DNA of 64,000 nt, from NCBI RefSeq assembly GCF_040412425.1, contig NC_089744.1, positions 38,790,099 through 38,854,098 on the forward strand, read 5' to 3'. Shown piece after piece: positions 29,683 to 43,541 of the stretch. Source of the stretch: Macrobrachium rosenbergii. Taxonomy: Eukaryota; Arthropoda; Malacostraca; Decapoda; Palaemonidae. The notes below the pieces were generated by a model. The model saw only the letters and a list, made by a program, of their open reading frames with translations, ran no database searches and was not told the DNA's origin. The number at the start of each line of letters is the position of its first letter. The first letter of the stretch is position 1. The position numbers and the translations under genes are program-made.

Positions 29683-30647
29683 TTAATATATTATGTATTA
29701 ACATAATGTAAAATCTCCCTGCATCCATTTTATCTTGAAACAGGTCTATAATTCGAAATGCGTTTTTGCATAATTAATTACGCGGATAAAAGGAGATACA
29801 GCCTTTGTTAATAATTCAATTAATGGGATCCTATAATAACTTAAGGTCGTGTATAATAATGTTTTAGTACTTTATTAGTGAAGGGTATTTGTAATTATTA
29901 TTACTTTCTAATGCTGCAAATAAACTGAAAACAAGAATATTGAAAAACTGAGACATTATGAAGAATGAATGAAAATTAGATGTATGAAAATATAACTGGG
30001 AAAAAATGAAAAGCAACACACGTAGAGATTAAAATCACACCAGACAGCGCATGCCGAGGAAAAAACAAGCGTGACAAATATCGAGATCAAAGGTAACAAA
30101 CAACAAGTGTCCATCAACGAGGACCCAAGCAAAGAACCCCATGAAAAGGGTCGTAATAAATGGCAGGATTAGAGCCGAGAAAACGGGTCTTCAAAACGCC
30201 TTCGTCTCCTCCACTTGCTTCCCATGGATCAAAACAAACCCTCTAAATGAAAACTATAGCAAAATAAACCAGCCCCCACCATAAAAAGCGCCTGAAAAAC
30301 AAACAAACCTGCTCGAGCGCTTTTCCCCTGCATATTTCTATTGGGGTACAAGGAGAGACAGACAGTGAGACAGGCAGACAGTCTTGAAAAAGCCTTAACT
30401 GATAGCGACACTCAAAAATAACGAAGATTATTCTGCGTAGACCGATTACCCAAATACAGATAAAAAATACTTCAATGCACATAGTTTCACAAATGCCTGT
30501 AAAAGTTTTATTAGTTTCAATTACAGTCTTGACATCAGAGTTCAAATATTCATAAGTGCAAAAACAATATGTAAGTATGATTGTGCAATAAACACCCTTC
30601 TCTATTTGAAGGAATTCTGTTTCTCTATCTTCTGTAGAAACAGTGTG

Positions 30648-30760
<113 letters not shown>

Positions 30761-31245
30761 ATGCTATAATGAATCGAGAATTCGCCTAAATACAGCCGCA
30801 TATATTGTTTAAGCGCATTTCTCACAGGCAACAGACAAAATCTGTGAGAACCATTTCTTAACTGTGTAAAAATCGTAACGGTGAAGAAACATCTCTTTAA
30901 CGGTTCGACTACCATTCTTAAAACGTGTCTTAAAGGAAACGTCAGATATTCTGATATTCTCTCGAAAAACTTTAATCAAGGTTTTCTGGGAAACAGTTCA
31001 TAAAAACACACTTATCATGAGAAATTATAAGATACATATTAAAACGAACCTTCCAAAAAAAATTTTAAACTGATGGCATAGCAAGTACTGTATATCTACG
31101 GTCTTTGTAGGTACTGACGTTTACTATTTTCAGACGAATCTTTAAAAAATGGCCGCAAAGTAAAATCCATATTACATCTTTTTTGTATATTAAAGAAATA
31201 TTTAAGAACAACTCGTTACGTCATATTTTGTTAACTTCCTCCAAG

Positions 31246-31371
<126 letters not shown>

Positions 31372-31490
31372 GCAGTATATATACATGTGTGTGTATGTAA
31401 TATATATACACATATATACATGGACAAACAGATACACAGATAGAAAGGATGCAAAGTGTAGCTGTGTGAGTGTATACGTGTGTGTGTGCG

Positions 31491-31494
<4 letters not shown>

Positions 31495-31554
<60 letters not shown>

Positions 31555-31576
31555 GAGAGAGAGGGGGGAGGGGAGG
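31495..31576. repeat. interrupted (GA)n with G-rich end
   Basis: GA run broken by GGGAGAG at 31542 and ending in GGGGGGAGGGGAGGG. Confidence 0.95.
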
Positions 31577-31872
31577 GAGAGAACGTCTACTTGGGGGAGA
31601 CTGTCACTAACATTATATATATCGCCTATTCACTTTATTTATTGCTAATAACACGTCACGAAGCCGAAAGATTAGCCCCTGTTACTTCAGTTCTCTCTGT
31701 CGGTGCTTTCTGCGGAGGTCAGCAAAAGAATAACATATTTGTATTAGTCTTATCTCTTTCTTCTTTATTCAGTTTTTGTTCTTTTCCTTTAATCTGGTAG
31801 CGTCAGGCGTGCTTTTATGAATGAACATTCGACCGTTAGTTTTCTGCTTACAATCATCGATAAAAAATTCAA

Positions 31873-31931
31873 ATATATATATATATATATATAATGATAT
31901 ATATATATTTACCAGTTATGATACCATATAC

Positions 31932-31978
<47 letters not shown>

Positions 31979-32001
31979 TTGTTATCATAACAAGTACATC
32001 G

Positions 32002-32064
<63 letters not shown>
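31873..32064. repeat. three (AT)n tracts separated by unique pieces
   Basis: AT runs at 31873-31893, 31937-31977 and 32008-32064; the last two surround the palindrome unit at 31976. Confidence 0.95.
31976..32008. repeat. 33-bp unit with palindrome, copy 1
   Basis: TACTTGTTATCATAACAAGT contains 9-bp self-complementary arms around one base (31977-31995), followed by ACATCGGTGCAT. It sits between two (AT)n tracts. Confidence 0.85.
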
Positions 32065-32068
<4 letters not shown>

Positions 32069-32070
<2 letters not shown>

Positions 32071-32101
32071 CTTGTTATCATAACAAGTACATCGGTGCAT
32101 C
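32069..32101. repeat. 33-bp unit with palindrome, copy 2
   Basis: Exact repeat of the unit at 31976 after an intervening (AT)n tract, with its palindrome at 32070-32088. A degraded third form (CCAGTTATGATACCATA) precedes at 31912. Confidence 0.85.
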
Positions 32102-33132
32102 ATTTACATCAGCTACTGTCACATATTTGCCTTAAAAAAAAAAAAGCAAACTCTTCATTTTATTACAACAGCATCTAGATAAAAGGAAAGGAAAAGGCAT
32201 TAAAATATGATGGAAAAAAAGTAATTTTTCTCCCCATGTGTGAGTAACAAAAGAGCTAAGAGTCCTGGTCCACCGAGCATTTCAAATTTCCGGGACAGAG
32301 CAGGTGTAGCCGACTGACACATTCATGCAATAATACGATACTAGGGAATCTCTGCGGAAAACAAAGACAACAATAGCTTTCTCTCGTGGTATCGATAATC
32401 TTCAATTGATGAAGCTTTATTTTTGAATAAGTTTTCTAATGTTAAAAAATGACAAATCTAGAAGTTTTTGTAAATGCGAACACTACGACGTTGTATTTCC
32501 CATCGTCAAGAATTGCAAAACATATACTAAGCACCGAAATAGTGAAAATTGAATATGACCTGCTCCCTTACCTATGCCTGAAATATTACAATAAAACTAT
32601 ATATCTGACTGAAGTTATACGCGTGTCTTAACGTCATATTTGCTTTTCAAGGAAATTTTAAAAAATATATTCGTTATTTCTGAATTATTGTGTATGTATA
32701 CGCTTCGCTGTCACAATTCTGTGATGAAAAACAGATTCTCAAATAGCCTATAAATACAATGTATCCCTTTCTCACAGGTTGATGTTTGCATCAGCCTACT
32801 TACCCAACGCCCCCACTAACCCAACCCTGAAGATACATCCCTACCGGTGGCCTAACATTATATTGCCAAGCCTCCGCTTCGGTAATCACTTTTGCCAGTT
32901 TGTAAAAGAAGGGAGACGACGCGTTTCTTCTTCTTCTTTTTCTTCGTCTTATTCCTCCTCCTCTTCTTCTCCTCAAAAGATAAGCAGATACGGCATCCTT
33001 TCCTTGACAAACTTTGCATTAACAAGTTTCATGAATATCAACGACCTATTTACGAACTTTAATTTACCTTCACGGAGAAGAAAATTTTTTTTTTCAAAGA
33101 CGATGGGGGAAGATTGGCGTAGGGTCGGTGTA

Positions 33133-33185
<53 letters not shown>

Positions 33186-33478
33186 CGATGAGACGAAAAG
33201 GAAATGGAAGTTGGAGGATAAAACGGATTAATGATAAGAACGGAAACCAAAGAAAAAAAAGATTAAACTTCTTAAAGAGGATACCGAACAAAATACTGCG
33301 ACACAGTTTATTACGAGGTCGAGGAAAGTTGGTGGTAAACATTTTTCAAAGGAAATTAACTCAGGAAATAGTTAAATTATCAACAAAATATAATTTAACT
33401 TTACAATGCAGAAGAAAAAAGTTTACACTAGGCATCGAAATCTTATTGCTTTACAAATCATAAAATTAGTACTTATAG
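32102..33478. other. no confident gene; one serine-rich frame rejected
   Basis: ATCCCTTTCTCACAG at 32763-32777 is acceptor-like and opens a plus-strand frame of about 125 codons (to 33136), but this depends on a TTC/TCC-rich patch (poly-Ser) and then runs into the AG microsatellite. Confidence 0.4.
33136..33181. repeat. (AG)23 microsatellite
   Basis: Pure AG run. Confidence 0.98.
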
Positions 33479-33645
33479 AAATTCATTTCTCGTCATAATG
33501 TGGTTCGGATTCCACAATAAGCTGATCCCGTTGCTAGGTAACCAGTTGGTTCTTAGCCACGTAAAATAAATCTAATCCTTCGGGCCAGCCCTAGGAGAGC
33601 TGTTAATCAGCTCAGTGGTCTGGTTAAACTAAGATATACTTAACT
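33479..33645 (+). mobile_element. decapod-type SINE body, 5'-truncated, plus strand
   Basis: Carries TGGTTCGGATTCCACAATAA, GTTGCTAGGTAACCAG, TTCGGGCCAGCCCTAGGAG and CTCAGTGGTCTGGTTAAAC, in the order I recall for a widespread shrimp and crayfish repeat. The tRNA-like head is missing here. It faces an inverted partner at 33736-34013 across about 90 bp. Confidence 0.6.
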
Positions 33646-33735
33646 CCATAAGATGAATATAACGTTATAAACCTGATGAATAGATAACGGCATAAGAGGA
33701 GCCCGTCACTCTAGGAAACCAATTTTGTCTGTACA

Positions 33736-34013
33736 AAGTTAAGTATACCTTAGTTTAACCAGACCACTGAGCTGATTAACAGCTCTCCTAGGGCTGGCCC
33801 GAAGGATTAGATTTATTTTACGTGGCTAAGAACCAATTGGTTACCTAGCAACGGAACCTACAGCTTATTGTGGAATCCGAACCACATTATAGCGAAAAAT
33901 GAATTTCTATCACCATAAATAAATTCCTCTTATTCTTCACTGGCCGGTCGGAGATTCGAACTCGCGGCCAACAGAGTGGTAGCTGAGAACGCAACCCGCT
34001 CGCCCAACGAGGA
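33736..34013 (-). mobile_element. decapod-type SINE with tRNA-like head, minus strand
   Basis: Segment 33736-33903 is the reverse complement of the body at 33479-33645. Beyond it the minus strand shows a tRNA-like head: A-box-like TGGGCGAGCGGGT (34005 to 33993) and B-box-like GAGTTCGAATCTCC (33963 to 33950), with the head starting near 34013 (GTTCCTCGTTGGGC). An (AT)n tract lies just outside the 5' end. Head plus body gives the usual SINE order. Known: tRNA heads supply the pol III promoter. Inferred: this copy is fossil. Confidence 0.65.
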
Positions 34014-34033
34014 ACTTTAACCTATAGTTATGA

Positions 34034-34036
<3 letters not shown>

Positions 34037-34104
<68 letters not shown>
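34037..34104. repeat. (TA)34 microsatellite
   Basis: Pure TA run, 24 bp outside the head of the minus-strand SINE. Confidence 0.98.
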
Positions 34105-34107
<3 letters not shown>

Positions 34108-34962
34108 TTCAGAAGCTAAAGTGAAGTAGTTAAAGTGGATGACTCGAACTCCCTGACAATTTACATAATAAACATAAGAGAATTAGGATGGATTGCTATT
34201 TTAATCTTTTACAGTCAGGGTTTTCCATCATAAATTGGTCGAGTTACACCCCAGTTACGCAGCTGACATTCTTCATAAAGATTTTTCCTTATGTCATTAT
34301 TTTAACACATTTAACACATTTTATCCAACAGACATTGTCTATAAAGATGTTTTTGTCATTTTTTTTTAACATTTTTAGCTTATTATCAAACACGTCTGCG
34401 GGGGGGCTCATTCTCAGCTTACGGACTTTACAATTTAATCATTCACCTCAAGTACATCGAAGTAGCCTACTAGCAAACCTACGGAGAGAAAAAAAAAAAG
34501 ACTACTAACACGCACCCAGAACCTTTCAAACGTCATCCTAAAAAGAATGAGAAGAAAAATTCCGGAATCTGATATTACGCTTATCGACTCGGGTCTCTTA
34601 ATAAATCTCCGACTAAACCGCTCATTATGCCATCCAACCCCGAAGGGCAGACACCTCCCGACGTCCCCCGATCTTCCCCAGCCCCGTCCAAGCTCTTAAT
34701 AACTTCAAAGGTCCTAGAATAGTTCCGAGGACTTTCTTGTAATCAGCACCAAATCAATATGGTAAATGGAACGTTGACGCCAATTTTCGAAATGTGTGTG
34801 GTTTGACGCCATCCGTTTCATTGGAGGTAATGGCCAGGATTTTACATAGCACGCGATAAAATACTGTATGGACAGAAATAATACAGGATACTATCTGTTT
34901 CAGTGTTGGGGAATAAAGGACGTATTGCAATTGTTTGCACAAAGGAAAAATCACCTACACAC

Positions 34963-34965
<3 letters not shown>

Positions 34966-35045
<80 letters not shown>

Positions 35046-35078
35046 CAATTATATATATCAAAGTTTATATATATATAC

Positions 35079-35124
<46 letters not shown>
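34966..35124. repeat. two (AT)n tracts
   Basis: AT at 34966-35042 and 35086-35124 around a short AT-rich bridge (TACAATTATATATATCAAAG). Confidence 0.97.
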
Positions 35125-35129
<5 letters not shown>

Positions 35130-35424
35130 TTTCCCAACACACGCCTTTTTAAGTTTTGCAGGGTGGCACCAGGAGAGTACAACCTTACAGTTACTCAGCA
35201 AACGTTGAGGAAAGAGGCTCTTGGTCACATGCCCTTTTTCTTGGCAACAGTAGACCATGACACTTATTTACAGTTGGGTGGACTGATGGGCAGCAGGTAG
35301 AGGAAAGATCAACAGACCAAACAAATGCGAGGTGAGCTTTGCACCGCTAGGGCCTCGCCTCGCGCCAATTTGCTCTGACAGCAAACTTTCAAAATCAGGA
35401 TGAATGGTCAGCACATCCCTACTC

Positions 35425-35426
<2 letters not shown>

Positions 35427-35502
<76 letters not shown>

Positions 35503-35529
35503 TATACATATATATATGTATATATATAG
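35427..35529. repeat. (TA)n with imperfect end
   Basis: Pure TA to 35495, then CATATATA variants. Confidence 0.97.
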
Positions 35530-35996
35530 ATAGAATTTATTGTGTGTAAATACTTCGACATGGAAAGAAATAACCGGTCGAATGTAGAGGCAAATTTCTT
35601 TTTCAAAAATGCTCATTCTATTCAAATGGAAATCAGAACACAAGACGTAAAGGCATATCACAAAGGTGTCCCTCTTTCTTTCTATCTGCGTGCGGGTATG
35701 TGTGTGGAATCCGAAATCATGAGGGGAAGCGAATGCTACCCAAGGAACAAAACCTGAAGGTTCCCTAATGTTGTTACGGTCACCATGAAAAATAAGTGAC
35801 GACGATCCGCGGTTGGGTGTCTTTCTTATAAAGACTGCTGTAAACAGATTTTTATCGCTACAAACACGCCCACTGAAGACTACTGGTCTCTGTCCCCACT
35901 GGGACGATTTGTATCAGTTTCCTGCCAGCGTCTCCTATGGCAATCGTAAGTCTGTAAGGAGTTATTTTTCCTTTAAGGCTTATCTGTAAGGGGGCA

Positions 35997-36189
<193 letters not shown>

Positions 36190-36370
36190 TCTACTGATCT
36201 TAACTTCTCGAATTCTTCGCACTTTTTGGACAAGCTTGTCACTACAAAGCCTTAGATCCAAAGACAAGAATGTGAGGTAATTCTGATGTCCTTAGCAAGA
36301 TTCGAACCCGCATCAAAAGTATCAGAACAAGGTCACGTTGCCAACCTGATTAGCGTCTCAATAGTAACTA
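36190..36370 (-). mobile_element. tRNA-derived SINE-like element, family 3, minus strand
   Basis: On the minus strand the head reads ATCAGGTTGGCAACGTGACC and then a B-box-like GCGGGTTCGAATCTTG (36312 to 36297). The tail reads TTGGATCTAAGGCTTTGTAG, then GTCCAAAAAGTGCGAAG and AATTCGAGAAGTTAAG. The same head and tail occur at 52915-53095, and the tail alone forms the palindrome at 52610-52717. The 3' end abuts (AG)n and a long (AT)n tract. Confidence 0.6.
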
Positions 36371-36471
36371 ACCGACCTCGCAATAGTAAGGTCTGTGTTT
36401 TGTACCTGGCCTACCACCACCAGTTGACCCTCTTGCAAATAGTTACCAGCAGCATCTGGGAGTCGAGTAAA

Positions 36472-36578
36472 GGGTATGGGGCTAGCAATCTAATCCCTAA
36501 AGACTTGTCAATAAAAGGGCATAGGGTTAGCGCCCTCATCCCTAAACACTTGTCAAGAACTGCGGAGGGCGCTACCCT
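36472..36578. repeat. 45-bp tandem pair plus inverted piece
   Basis: Units at 36472 and 36517 share GGGYATRGGGYTAGC and CATCCCTAAAKACTTGTCAA with moderate divergence. At 36565-36578, GAGGGCGCTACCCT is the inverse of AGGGTTAGCGCCCTC within the second unit, with one indel, so a hairpin is possible. Not recognised as a known repeat. Confidence 0.6.
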
Positions 36579-36808
36579 TAAGATGTCGTGTTCTGTTTGG
36601 ATCAATTTCTGAATGCTGTGAAATTCCCATTATTCTCAATCATACCGAAATGATGATCATTTTCCTTTCCATTATTGTTATTATTATTTTACTATTATTA
36701 GTTGCAGTAATAACAGTAATACTAGTATCGGAATATACAACCCCCTTTCTGGCGTTATTTCTGTTCTCACAATTCCATGCGACTGGTGACCGCACTTCTG
36801 TAGTCACA

Positions 36809-36811
<3 letters not shown>

Positions 36812-36889
<78 letters not shown>
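36812..36889. repeat. (CT)39 microsatellite
   Basis: Pure CT run, the longest CT tract in the window. Confidence 0.98.
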
Positions 36890-36891
<2 letters not shown>

Positions 36892-38143
36892 GCCAATCAC
36901 TCATCACTCTAAAAACTCTACTCTAATAATTAACTTTTCCATTAGCTAACCCTTCTGGTGGCCTTTTGTGAGGGAAGGACCCTCTGGAAAGGGATGCTGG
37001 AAGGGCATGGAAAGGTAAGGAGGGGGGTGCAATGGTGGAGGTGGTCTCTGCCTCGTCCCAGGCGGTAGATGCAAGAAACGAAGGTGATGAAAATCAAGGA
37101 CAAGAAAGCAAAAATGGAAATCTATCTGGGAATAAATAAAGGTAAAGGATCATGAAAGAGAAACCCGATACGCCTGGCAGTACTGGAAGGTTTGAGGGTG
37201 TGTGGGGGTGGGTGCAGAGAGGCTAGAACTAATATATAAAAAAAACTGACGGTGAGGTAAGGGGGAGATGATGAAAGGTCAAGAGGTGAGGAAAGAAATC
37301 CGAAGATACAGAAAGAGACAAGGGGAGTAGCTTATAATAAATGATTTGATCACTGGGTGGAAGGGAAACTGTTGAGTAACAGGTGTTGGAAGAAAAAAAA
37401 AAAAGTTTAATAAAAGCAAGAGTCAAGGAAGGCAACAGCGGCGAAAGAGATGAATTCTAAATAGCAGATGACAAGGAAGAGAAGAGGAAGGTAAAGACTG
37501 AGACAAGGGGAGAATTGGGTAATGAAAGATGGGGAACAGGTGGGTATCATGAAGTAATTCGTAGTGTAGTGCGGGGTACGGATAGCTGTAATGAGAGTAA
37601 TAGCGTCGCATGGGATGCGAGGGGGTTTTGTGACATAGTACACTTGTACCTTAGGGTATGATTGACCATCATGAAATAATCAGCATAAAGTATCCAAATG
37701 TAATCTCCACTTGGTAATTATCAAACGACAACAAAATTATCAGCAAAAAATTAAAAGCATAAAATGAAAGAACGGGTAAACTAACTCCAGCTGGATTCTT
37801 CGATATCAGGAGAAATGGGTCAGAAGAATTTGATCAAAATGTGGCATGTGTAATTAACAATTAATGAGTCGTTTATAAGACGAGCTTGTTCATATATTTC
37901 AGCTTATGTTAATGAGGTATAAGAAATTGTTTCTAATTGTACAGTAAGTCAAAATTGACAAGTTTTAGTTGTTTGTTGGTGTATAAATTATCTACCATGA
38001 TTATCCGTTCACCATAAATAAAAACAGAATGTTTATCTATGGATGCCGAATACTTATAAAAAGAATCCTCTAAACGAAATACTTATAAATACAGTTAATA
38101 ATATAATCATGGTAGTTAATTATTAAAATGTTACCGCCGCTTA
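36890..38143. other. purine-rich stretch, no gene seen
   Basis: From about 36960 to 37630 the plus strand is strongly purine-biased (AAGGTAAGGAGGGGGGTG, GAAGAGAAGAGGAAGG and similar), without being a simple repeat. Minus-strand frames here are Ser/Leu/Pro-rich because of that bias. Confidence 0.5.
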
Positions 38144-38171
38144 GTCTCTCTCTCTCTCTCTCTCTCTCTCC
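38144..38171. repeat. (TC)14 microsatellite
   Basis: Short TC run ending CTTTCAG; acceptor-like by chance. Confidence 0.95.
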
Positions 38172-38394
38172 TTTCAGTTTCAGCTCGTGCATAAAAACAA
38201 GGGAGATAAAGAAGAGATAATCCTGAAAAAAAATTGTAAAATAGCTAGGCCTGCCACACAGGTTGAAAACCAGACAAAATCTAGCCTAAAGCGCCCCAAT
38301 ATCTGATCGACTACGCCATTTTGACCGACCGATCGCATAAACCACTCGACAGAAACCCTAACCTGGAATAAAAGAGTGGTCGCTTCAATAACCC

Positions 38395-38400
<6 letters not shown>

Positions 38401-38437
<37 letters not shown>
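38401..38437. repeat. (GA)18 microsatellite
   Basis: Pure GA run, opposite in orientation to the CT runs 240 bp before and 100 bp after. Confidence 0.97.
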
Positions 38438-38440
<3 letters not shown>

Positions 38441-38527
38441 ATATTCCAAACTAGAATCTTCACGAATATCGCTAAATCATGGAGGATATCTAAACAGAAT
38501 CCCCAATAACCCTAACAAGATGAAACA

Positions 38528-38530
<3 letters not shown>

Positions 38531-38585
<55 letters not shown>
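38531..38585. repeat. (TC)27 microsatellite
   Basis: Pure TC run. Confidence 0.98.
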
Positions 38586-38588
<3 letters not shown>

Positions 38589-39157
38589 ACTAAAATATAT
38601 GAAGATGGTGATTCCTTTCGACAGAGCTATTAAAGGTATTTAGCGCATTCCAGAAAATGAGAAATATTCCGGACGTGAGAAATGAGGTACGTAAAAATAG
38701 CACTTCCTCATATCTTGACAAGAGGGTCAATAAAAATCTTAATGAGACGGATTAAGCAAAGGATGATGAGGTATGACAGTGCATAATGACTTCCATTGCC
38801 CAAACCCCAAAAGGGTGCATATCACACTCATTCAGAATATGATTAGTAGCACTCTCATAATACACTCCAATTTATTTGGCAGTCACTTTAGCGCCTTGTG
38901 GACAGCAAAGCTATTTTATTTATAAATCTTAGAGCACCTAGAGTAATTTCCATTTCAAATGTTTCTGCTTTGTGCTTTCTCTTTAATCATGACACTGGTT
39001 TACTTCACTTATAACAGTATCTTCTCCCGTTCTCTCGAGTTATCCAGACCCACTAGAAAAGTTCACCACCATTCCACAAAAGAAACATCTATTTATTACA
39101 TACTTCTTGGATTACTCTATGCACATTTGCGTGATCACTCTTCAGAAAAAGGAACAG

Positions 39158-39340
<183 letters not shown>

Positions 39341-39353
39341 TATATATGTGTGT

Positions 39354-40150
<797 letters not shown>

Positions 40151-40153
40151 AAA

Positions 40154-40155
<2 letters not shown>

Positions 40156-40247
<92 letters not shown>
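40156..40247. repeat. (AT)46 microsatellite
   Basis: Pure AT between the solo terminal fragment and flank repeat copy 2. Confidence 0.98.
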
Positions 40248-40249
<2 letters not shown>

Positions 40250-40270
40250 TTCTGGAATATGGAACACAAG

Positions 40271-40329
40271 TTTTCTCAGTCATATACTGTACACTTCAGT
40301 CCCCTTCCACTTATGAACATAAGTCAGTT

Positions 40330-40334
<5 letters not shown>
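40271..40334 (+). repeat. flank repeat, copy 2
   Basis: Second copy of the sequence at 39158, with an 8-base insertion (TGTACACT region) and a few substitutions. It also ends in AAGTCAGTTTTTCATATATA and passes into (AT)n. Together the two copies enclose the palindromic element and its solo end. Confidence 0.75.
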
Positions 40335-40420
<86 letters not shown>

Positions 40421-40495
40421 TTATATATATATATACACACATATATATATATATATATATGTATGTGTGTATGTATATGTATATATGTATATGTG
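40334..40495. repeat. (AT)n with variant tail
   Basis: Pure AT to about 40414, then CACATATA and GTATGTGT variants. Confidence 0.96.
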
Positions 40496-42414
40496 TACAT
40501 CGGGCGCGAAGCAAGATGTTAAACATCTGTCATAAAAGAAATAACCTGCCACATTCGTTCCAAGTGTCAGACAAAAAAAACTATGGGTTTATAAAGTGAT
40601 CTACCCGTGAAATAAATAACCAGAATGATTTCTATTCATTCCCTTTACATTTTCAAAACAACATTTAAGGATGCTTTCATCTCAGCAGAATGAGAACATG
40701 CTAATAAGTTCTCATTAACATGAGGGTCTAAGTTAATACTGAAACCCCGATATTCAGTGGAAATCAAGAAAATCTCCAAGATGACTATAAATTCAAACCA
40801 ATAAAAAATACTAGTTATATCTGAGCTTTCGCTATGAAGCCACGACAAATGAGGTCACTAACCCTAATTAATGTAATGGGAGGAAAGAGGGACCTCCGCC
40901 ACTTCATACCGATCTAATGGAAGAAAGGGGAGGCAAAGAAAGAAAGCGGGAAGGAAGGGGGTTTAAATGAAATGGAAAAGGAGAGGGTTTTCAGAGCAGA
41001 CATCGTTTGGCACGTGATGGAACGCATTATCTTTCAAAGTGACAATTAAATCAAATTCTTGGCGCAAGGTCTGCGTCTCAAACACTATTATTTCCTCATC
41101 CAAACTTTTCCTTTACTTTATTTTACGGCCCCTTTCTTAGAAATACAGTTCCGATACACGATGGATCATTAGAGATAAACTTCACTCGTTTATACAGTTA
41201 ACAGAACTAACAGAAAACAGCTAAATGACAGATAAGCTTCTAATATCTGGATGTCCAAAATCTTTATCAAATAATTAGGTCTAAAGCCAAAAGAACCGAC
41301 GGCCATTCCGAATTGTTTCCTTCACCCAATATGAACTCCAGCCAACATTTATTAAATTGTTTCTTGTAAATCAACCAATCTTTCCGTCAATTTTATTAAA
41401 AAAACTTCTACTAGCTGCTGCGCAAAACAGATTTTTCGTGTATCTATAGAACTTTTTGAAGCATATTTGGTTCCGTAAGCAACATATATTATTAACCATA
41501 TCTAACGAATACCTTTCTAAATAATATCTGGAAAATGCGTGCCTCGGGTTTCTTAGACTGACATTTGAAAAAAGGTCTGAGGAAGGATTGGTAAATAACC
41601 CATAATTTTCCTGCTTAAAGAGCATAAAAAATATCTACTTACAGTAGCTCTGCATTCTGTTTTGAAGAATTAAAAAGAAAAAGCCTGGAATCTATATTCA
41701 CATTTTGTCAACAGGTAACAAATGCCCTTTAGGGAAGGGCTACCATATTTTCTCCTTAAAATAGTATTTTCAATCACAACTCAGTCTCCCTGTAACAATA
41801 GCCTATATCTTGGGGAATTTATGCCTAATAATTTACCTGTTATGAACTCAATATCACCAGACGCCGCTGAAAACCGTTACGACTCCCCTCATTTCAATCT
41901 CGTATTCCGCCTCAAACCCAGCACGAGAATTTCCTTTATCATGCCCCTGGCGGATAACGGCCATTATCATTCCGACTCTCATTTGGCCCATTCTTCACAT
42001 TTCCCTTATTATCAACCAAGCTGACTTTCCACCCCCAACAGCGACCTTATCATTCCTCTCACCTAAACTCTTATCCAACCGTTGGGGTGAGAGTTCATCT
42101 ATTCGTTAGCCACATTGTCCCTCCGGAGGAAATGGGCCGAGATATAGGGAGAATATTGCCAAGGGGGAGTTGCCCTGGGAGCTCCACCACGGCAATGGAC
42201 TGCATGTCTCTCGTCGATTTATTTACCAGTTGACAATTTAGTCTAGAGACTTAGGTAGGTTTCTCGTACAATTAAGGACCCTTCCAAATCTACTCCTCAA
42301 ATTAGACAAACACTTCTGATGTTTACTGCGACAGTTGTGAATCTGGTGGTTCAACAAATCGACGGAAAAACTAAGCAAATCAATATCAGGGTCTCCCATG
42401 AAGCATCTTGTCTG

Positions 42415-42455
<41 letters not shown>

Positions 42456-43338
42456 AATGCAGATGAAACCTTCCTCTCTGTAAACCCTACAGCTACCTTA
42501 AACAACGTGGAACAAATCTTAAAAGATACACCTACATAAAAGACTATAAATAAAAAGTTATACGAGAAATGAACAAACAGAATTAAGGATAGGTCCCCCA
42601 TAAATATTCTGGTCATCCTGAAGGTGAAATTTTCAATTTGTCAAATCGTGCGTAGCAATACAAAGGACAAAAAAAAATGCTAATAGAAACTACTACTGTC
42701 AAAAGGAAAAATCACACTTTACATAAAATGTAGATACAAATACTTCGGTACTTCTCCAAAACATTTTCATTCTAGTCATACGAGAATGAGTTCACAACGA
42801 GGTAGTAATTGAAAAAGAGGCTGCTATTTCGTCCACAAAATTTACGATCTCTGGAGCACATGCTATAAAAAAAATCTTTACAAATATACAGAAAATAAAA
42901 CCAAATAAAAATCGTGACCAGCATCCCCGCAATCTCATAGCACCGTCGAAATTACTGAAAAAGTACTGTCCCATCTATTAGTAAATGATATCCACGTATC
43001 CGCAAATAATAACACATGGCAAGAAATGTCTTATTTTCTTTCCATGAATTTCTTTTGAAAATACAGTTCGCAAACCTTAATTCCTGGAAAAAAGAAAGAT
43101 AATAATCTAATATCGAGGGCATGAAAAGATAACTCACAAAAATCATGATGATAAAAAAGCAAAAATGCAATGGTACAGGCAATATAATATAATGATAAAG
43201 TTAATGGCCATTTGGAGACATTAAATGAGAAATGGGCAAGACTTAATACTGGGGAAAGGAGGGAGGTTTAATGGGACCGAAAGTATACAAGTGGAAACCA
43301 TAACTCGCTCGTTGGCAACAGTCGTGATTCTAATACTC

Positions 43339-43340
<2 letters not shown>
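40496..43340. other. no gene seen, 2.8 kb with few repeats
   Basis: Single-copy sequence with one short TA/GT tract at 42415. A frame at 41722-42024 (plus, 100 codons) has unbiased composition but no recognisable domain and no splice support. Confidence 0.45.
42415..42454. repeat. compound (TA)n(GT)n
   Basis: Short TA run followed by (GT)13. Confidence 0.95.

Positions 43341-43390
<50 letters not shown>
43341..43390. repeat. (GA)25 microsatellite
   Basis: First of three GA runs within 520 bp, all in the same orientation. Confidence 0.98.
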
Positions 43391-43394
<4 letters not shown>

Positions 43395-43480
43395 TCACTA
43401 TATAACTTAATTTTTAGCATACAAATATCAAAAAAATTTTTAACACTTGCTTCTTTACTTCAGATTATGTGGAATATAAG

Positions 43481-43483
<3 letters not shown>

Positions 43484-43538
<55 letters not shown>
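43484..43538. repeat. (GA)27 microsatellite
   Basis: Second GA run of the cluster. Confidence 0.98.

Positions 43539-43541
<3 letters not shown>

Noticed and set aside
32779..33231. 150-codon serine-rich frame after an acceptor-like site
   Set aside because: The Ser run comes from a TTC/TCC-rich patch and the end is the AG microsatellite; no recognisable domain.
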